Positions 63,134 to 64,000 of a DNA stretch of 64,000 bases are shown here, in pieces. The stretch covers positions 2,324,782-2,388,781 of the forward strand of contig NZ_CP084029.1 of assembly GCF_020181615.1 (NCBI RefSeq), written 5' to 3'. The translations under genes and the position numbers were made by a program. A model generated the notes under the pieces. It had not been told where the DNA came from and did not search any database. It saw only the letters and a list, made by a program, of their open reading frames with translations. The stretch is from [Mycobacterium] crassicus. GTDB lineage: Bacteria; Actinomycetota; Actinomycetes; Mycobacteriales; Mycobacteriaceae. Numbering within the stretch: position 1 is the first letter of the stretch; each line of letters opens with the position of its first letter.

Positions 63134-64000
63134 CTACCCGGAATACGTCGCCGGCCCCGCTGGCCGAATCCGCGTCAGTTCGGCGACACAGGGTTGGAGT
63201 AGCGGGTCGTCGCTCGGATCACCCAGCGGCGGTAGGACGATGCCGTCGGCAATCGAGCCGAATCTGGCTTCAAGCAGCGCGGGCAATTCGTCGTACCGGC
63301 CGCAGACGATCAGCTCGTCGAGGATGTCGTCGTCCAGCACCGTGGGCAGCTCGCCCCATCGGTCAGCCCGCACCAACGCTCGAAGCCGCTCCGGCAGGTC
63401 GTGCCGGCCCCGTCGCCTGAGCGCTGTCGCGTAGGAGGGCGTGGAGTACAGGAACGCGAACATGCGGCGCTGCCGTTCCCGGTCGCGCGCGACGGCAGCG
63501 TCGGTGGCGCCGGTGGCGATGGCCGTGGACGCCATCAGCAGCGGCGCATCGGTGCGTCCGGCGGTGACCGCACCGCGGCGCAGGGCGGGTCGCACGACGT
63601 CGCGAAGGTAGTCGGGGTCGGAGTTGGTGGAGTGTGTGACCAGTCCCGCGGCCACCTCGCCGGCGAGGTGGCACATGCCGGCGTTGACCGCACCCAGCCA
63701 GATGGGTGGGGTGCGGGCGTCACTGGGCCCGGGGTTGAAGTAGGGCTGCATGCGTGTCACCCGGTAGTGGTCGCCCTCGTGGCGTACCGGGCCGCCGGTG
63801 CGGAACGCCTCGAAGAGCGCGATCAGGGCGCCCACGTAGTCCCTCATCCGGGCTCGCGGTTCGGTCCAGGACATGCCGAAGCGGTCCTGGATGTTCTGCT
63901 TGATCTGGGTGCCCAGGCCCAATTCGAAGCGTCCGCCCGACAGCACCGATAGATCCCAGGCCGTGTAGGCCATCAGGGTCGGGCTACGCACGAACGCCAA
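63134..64000 (-). CDS. LLM class F420-dependent oxidoreductase, partial
   Basis: At least 288 residues of a luciferase-like TIM-barrel oxidoreductase, truncated at the window end so the N-terminus is missing. Visible signatures: LSGGRFELGLGTQIKQNIQDRFGM, PPIWLGAVNAGMCHLAGEVAAGLVTH and a C-terminal FGSIADGIVLP region. Mycobacterial members generally use F420. The family this most resembles is the TIGR03617-type group, whose substrates are unknown. Probably begins before position 64000 and may be the first gene of a unit with the SDR. Confidence 0.88.
   Translation of the reverse strand: MAFVRSPTLMAYTAWDLSVLSGGRFELGLGTQIKQNIQDRFGMSWTEPRARMRDYVGALIALFEAFRTGGPVRHEGDHYRVTRMQPYFNPGPSDARTPPIWLGAVNAGMCHLAGEVAAGLVTHSTNSDPDYLRDVVRPALRRGAVTAGRTDAPLLMASTAIATGATDAAVARDRERQRRMFAFLYSTPSYATALRRRGRHDLPERLRALVRADRWGELPTVLDDDILDELIVCGRYDELPALLEARFGSIADGIVLPPLGDPSDDPLLQPCVAELTRIRPAGPATYSG

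Overview
The window is high-GC DNA from a member of the Mycobacteriaceae, probably a non-tuberculous species. The evidence is an antigen 85 mycolyltransferase, a PPE protein, an MmpS/MmpL transporter, bacterioferritin with an IdeR-type iron box, KstR-type boxes, a fatty-acyl-AMP ligase, F420-type and MoxR3-type loci, and heavy use of GTG starts and ATGA overlaps. oxyR is intact here, whereas it is decayed in the M. tuberculosis complex, and isocitrate lyase 2 is a single unbroken gene. No rRNA, tRNA, CRISPR array, phage or insertion sequence was recognised.

Layout. Positions 1-75 are a scrap of hisH joined to the rest through nine G and 76 C, almost certainly an assembly or sequencing artefact. 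Real context begins with a peroxide-defence locus (ahpD, ahpC, divergent oxyR; 174-2417). Next comes an iron-storage locus: bacterioferritin, a Bfd-like ferredoxin and an unknown two-domain protein, with an iron box (3214-4915). From 5036 to 11732 are cell-envelope and secreted genes, including CocE-type hydrolase, fbpB and YceI. The oxidative pentose phosphate pair zwf-gnd follows (11821-14274), then a tightly overlapping five-gene MoxR3/DUF58/DUF4129 cluster (14377-18602). A nitronate monooxygenase behind a KstR box starts a block with HAD phosphatase, cinA, a lipase-maturation-factor homologue, dtd, a VanX-like dipeptidase, yaaA, PAP2 and STAS genes (18599-28210).

From 28310 to 33516 lie a neutral ceramidase, an acyltransferase-3/SGNH pair and an epimerase. 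At 33517-38223 is the most distinctive unit: five same-strand genes encoding an AraC regulator, a cis-CaaD-like tautomerase, UbiX, UbiD and a GlxA-type AraC regulator. This looks like a self-regulated prenyl-FMN decarboxylation module of unknown substrate. Divergent from it is a secreted protein with three tandem repeats of about 175 residues.

From 40356 on are SDR and HD-domain genes, isocitrate lyase 2, a fatty-acyl-AMP ligase, a lone PPE gene and mmpL-mmpS-tetR. The spacer ahead of mmpS carries a CsoR/RicR-like palindrome, and a TetR operator candidate faces a metal-dependent hydrolase gene. The last 10 kb hold a KstD-like flavoprotein beside a second KstR-like box, a lytic transglycosylase, a Mug-type glycosylase, an S4-domain protein, an FKBP lipoprotein, a decayed methyltransferase, a ParD-like/zeta toxin-antitoxin module with a tandem operator, thiol peroxidase, a decayed second S4 copy, an epimerase, an SDR, and an LLM-class oxidoreductase cut by the window end.

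Gene assignments come from reading translations and recalling families; no database search was possible. Start codons were chosen by Shine-Dalgarno position, overlaps and family N-termini, and several are uncertain as stated.
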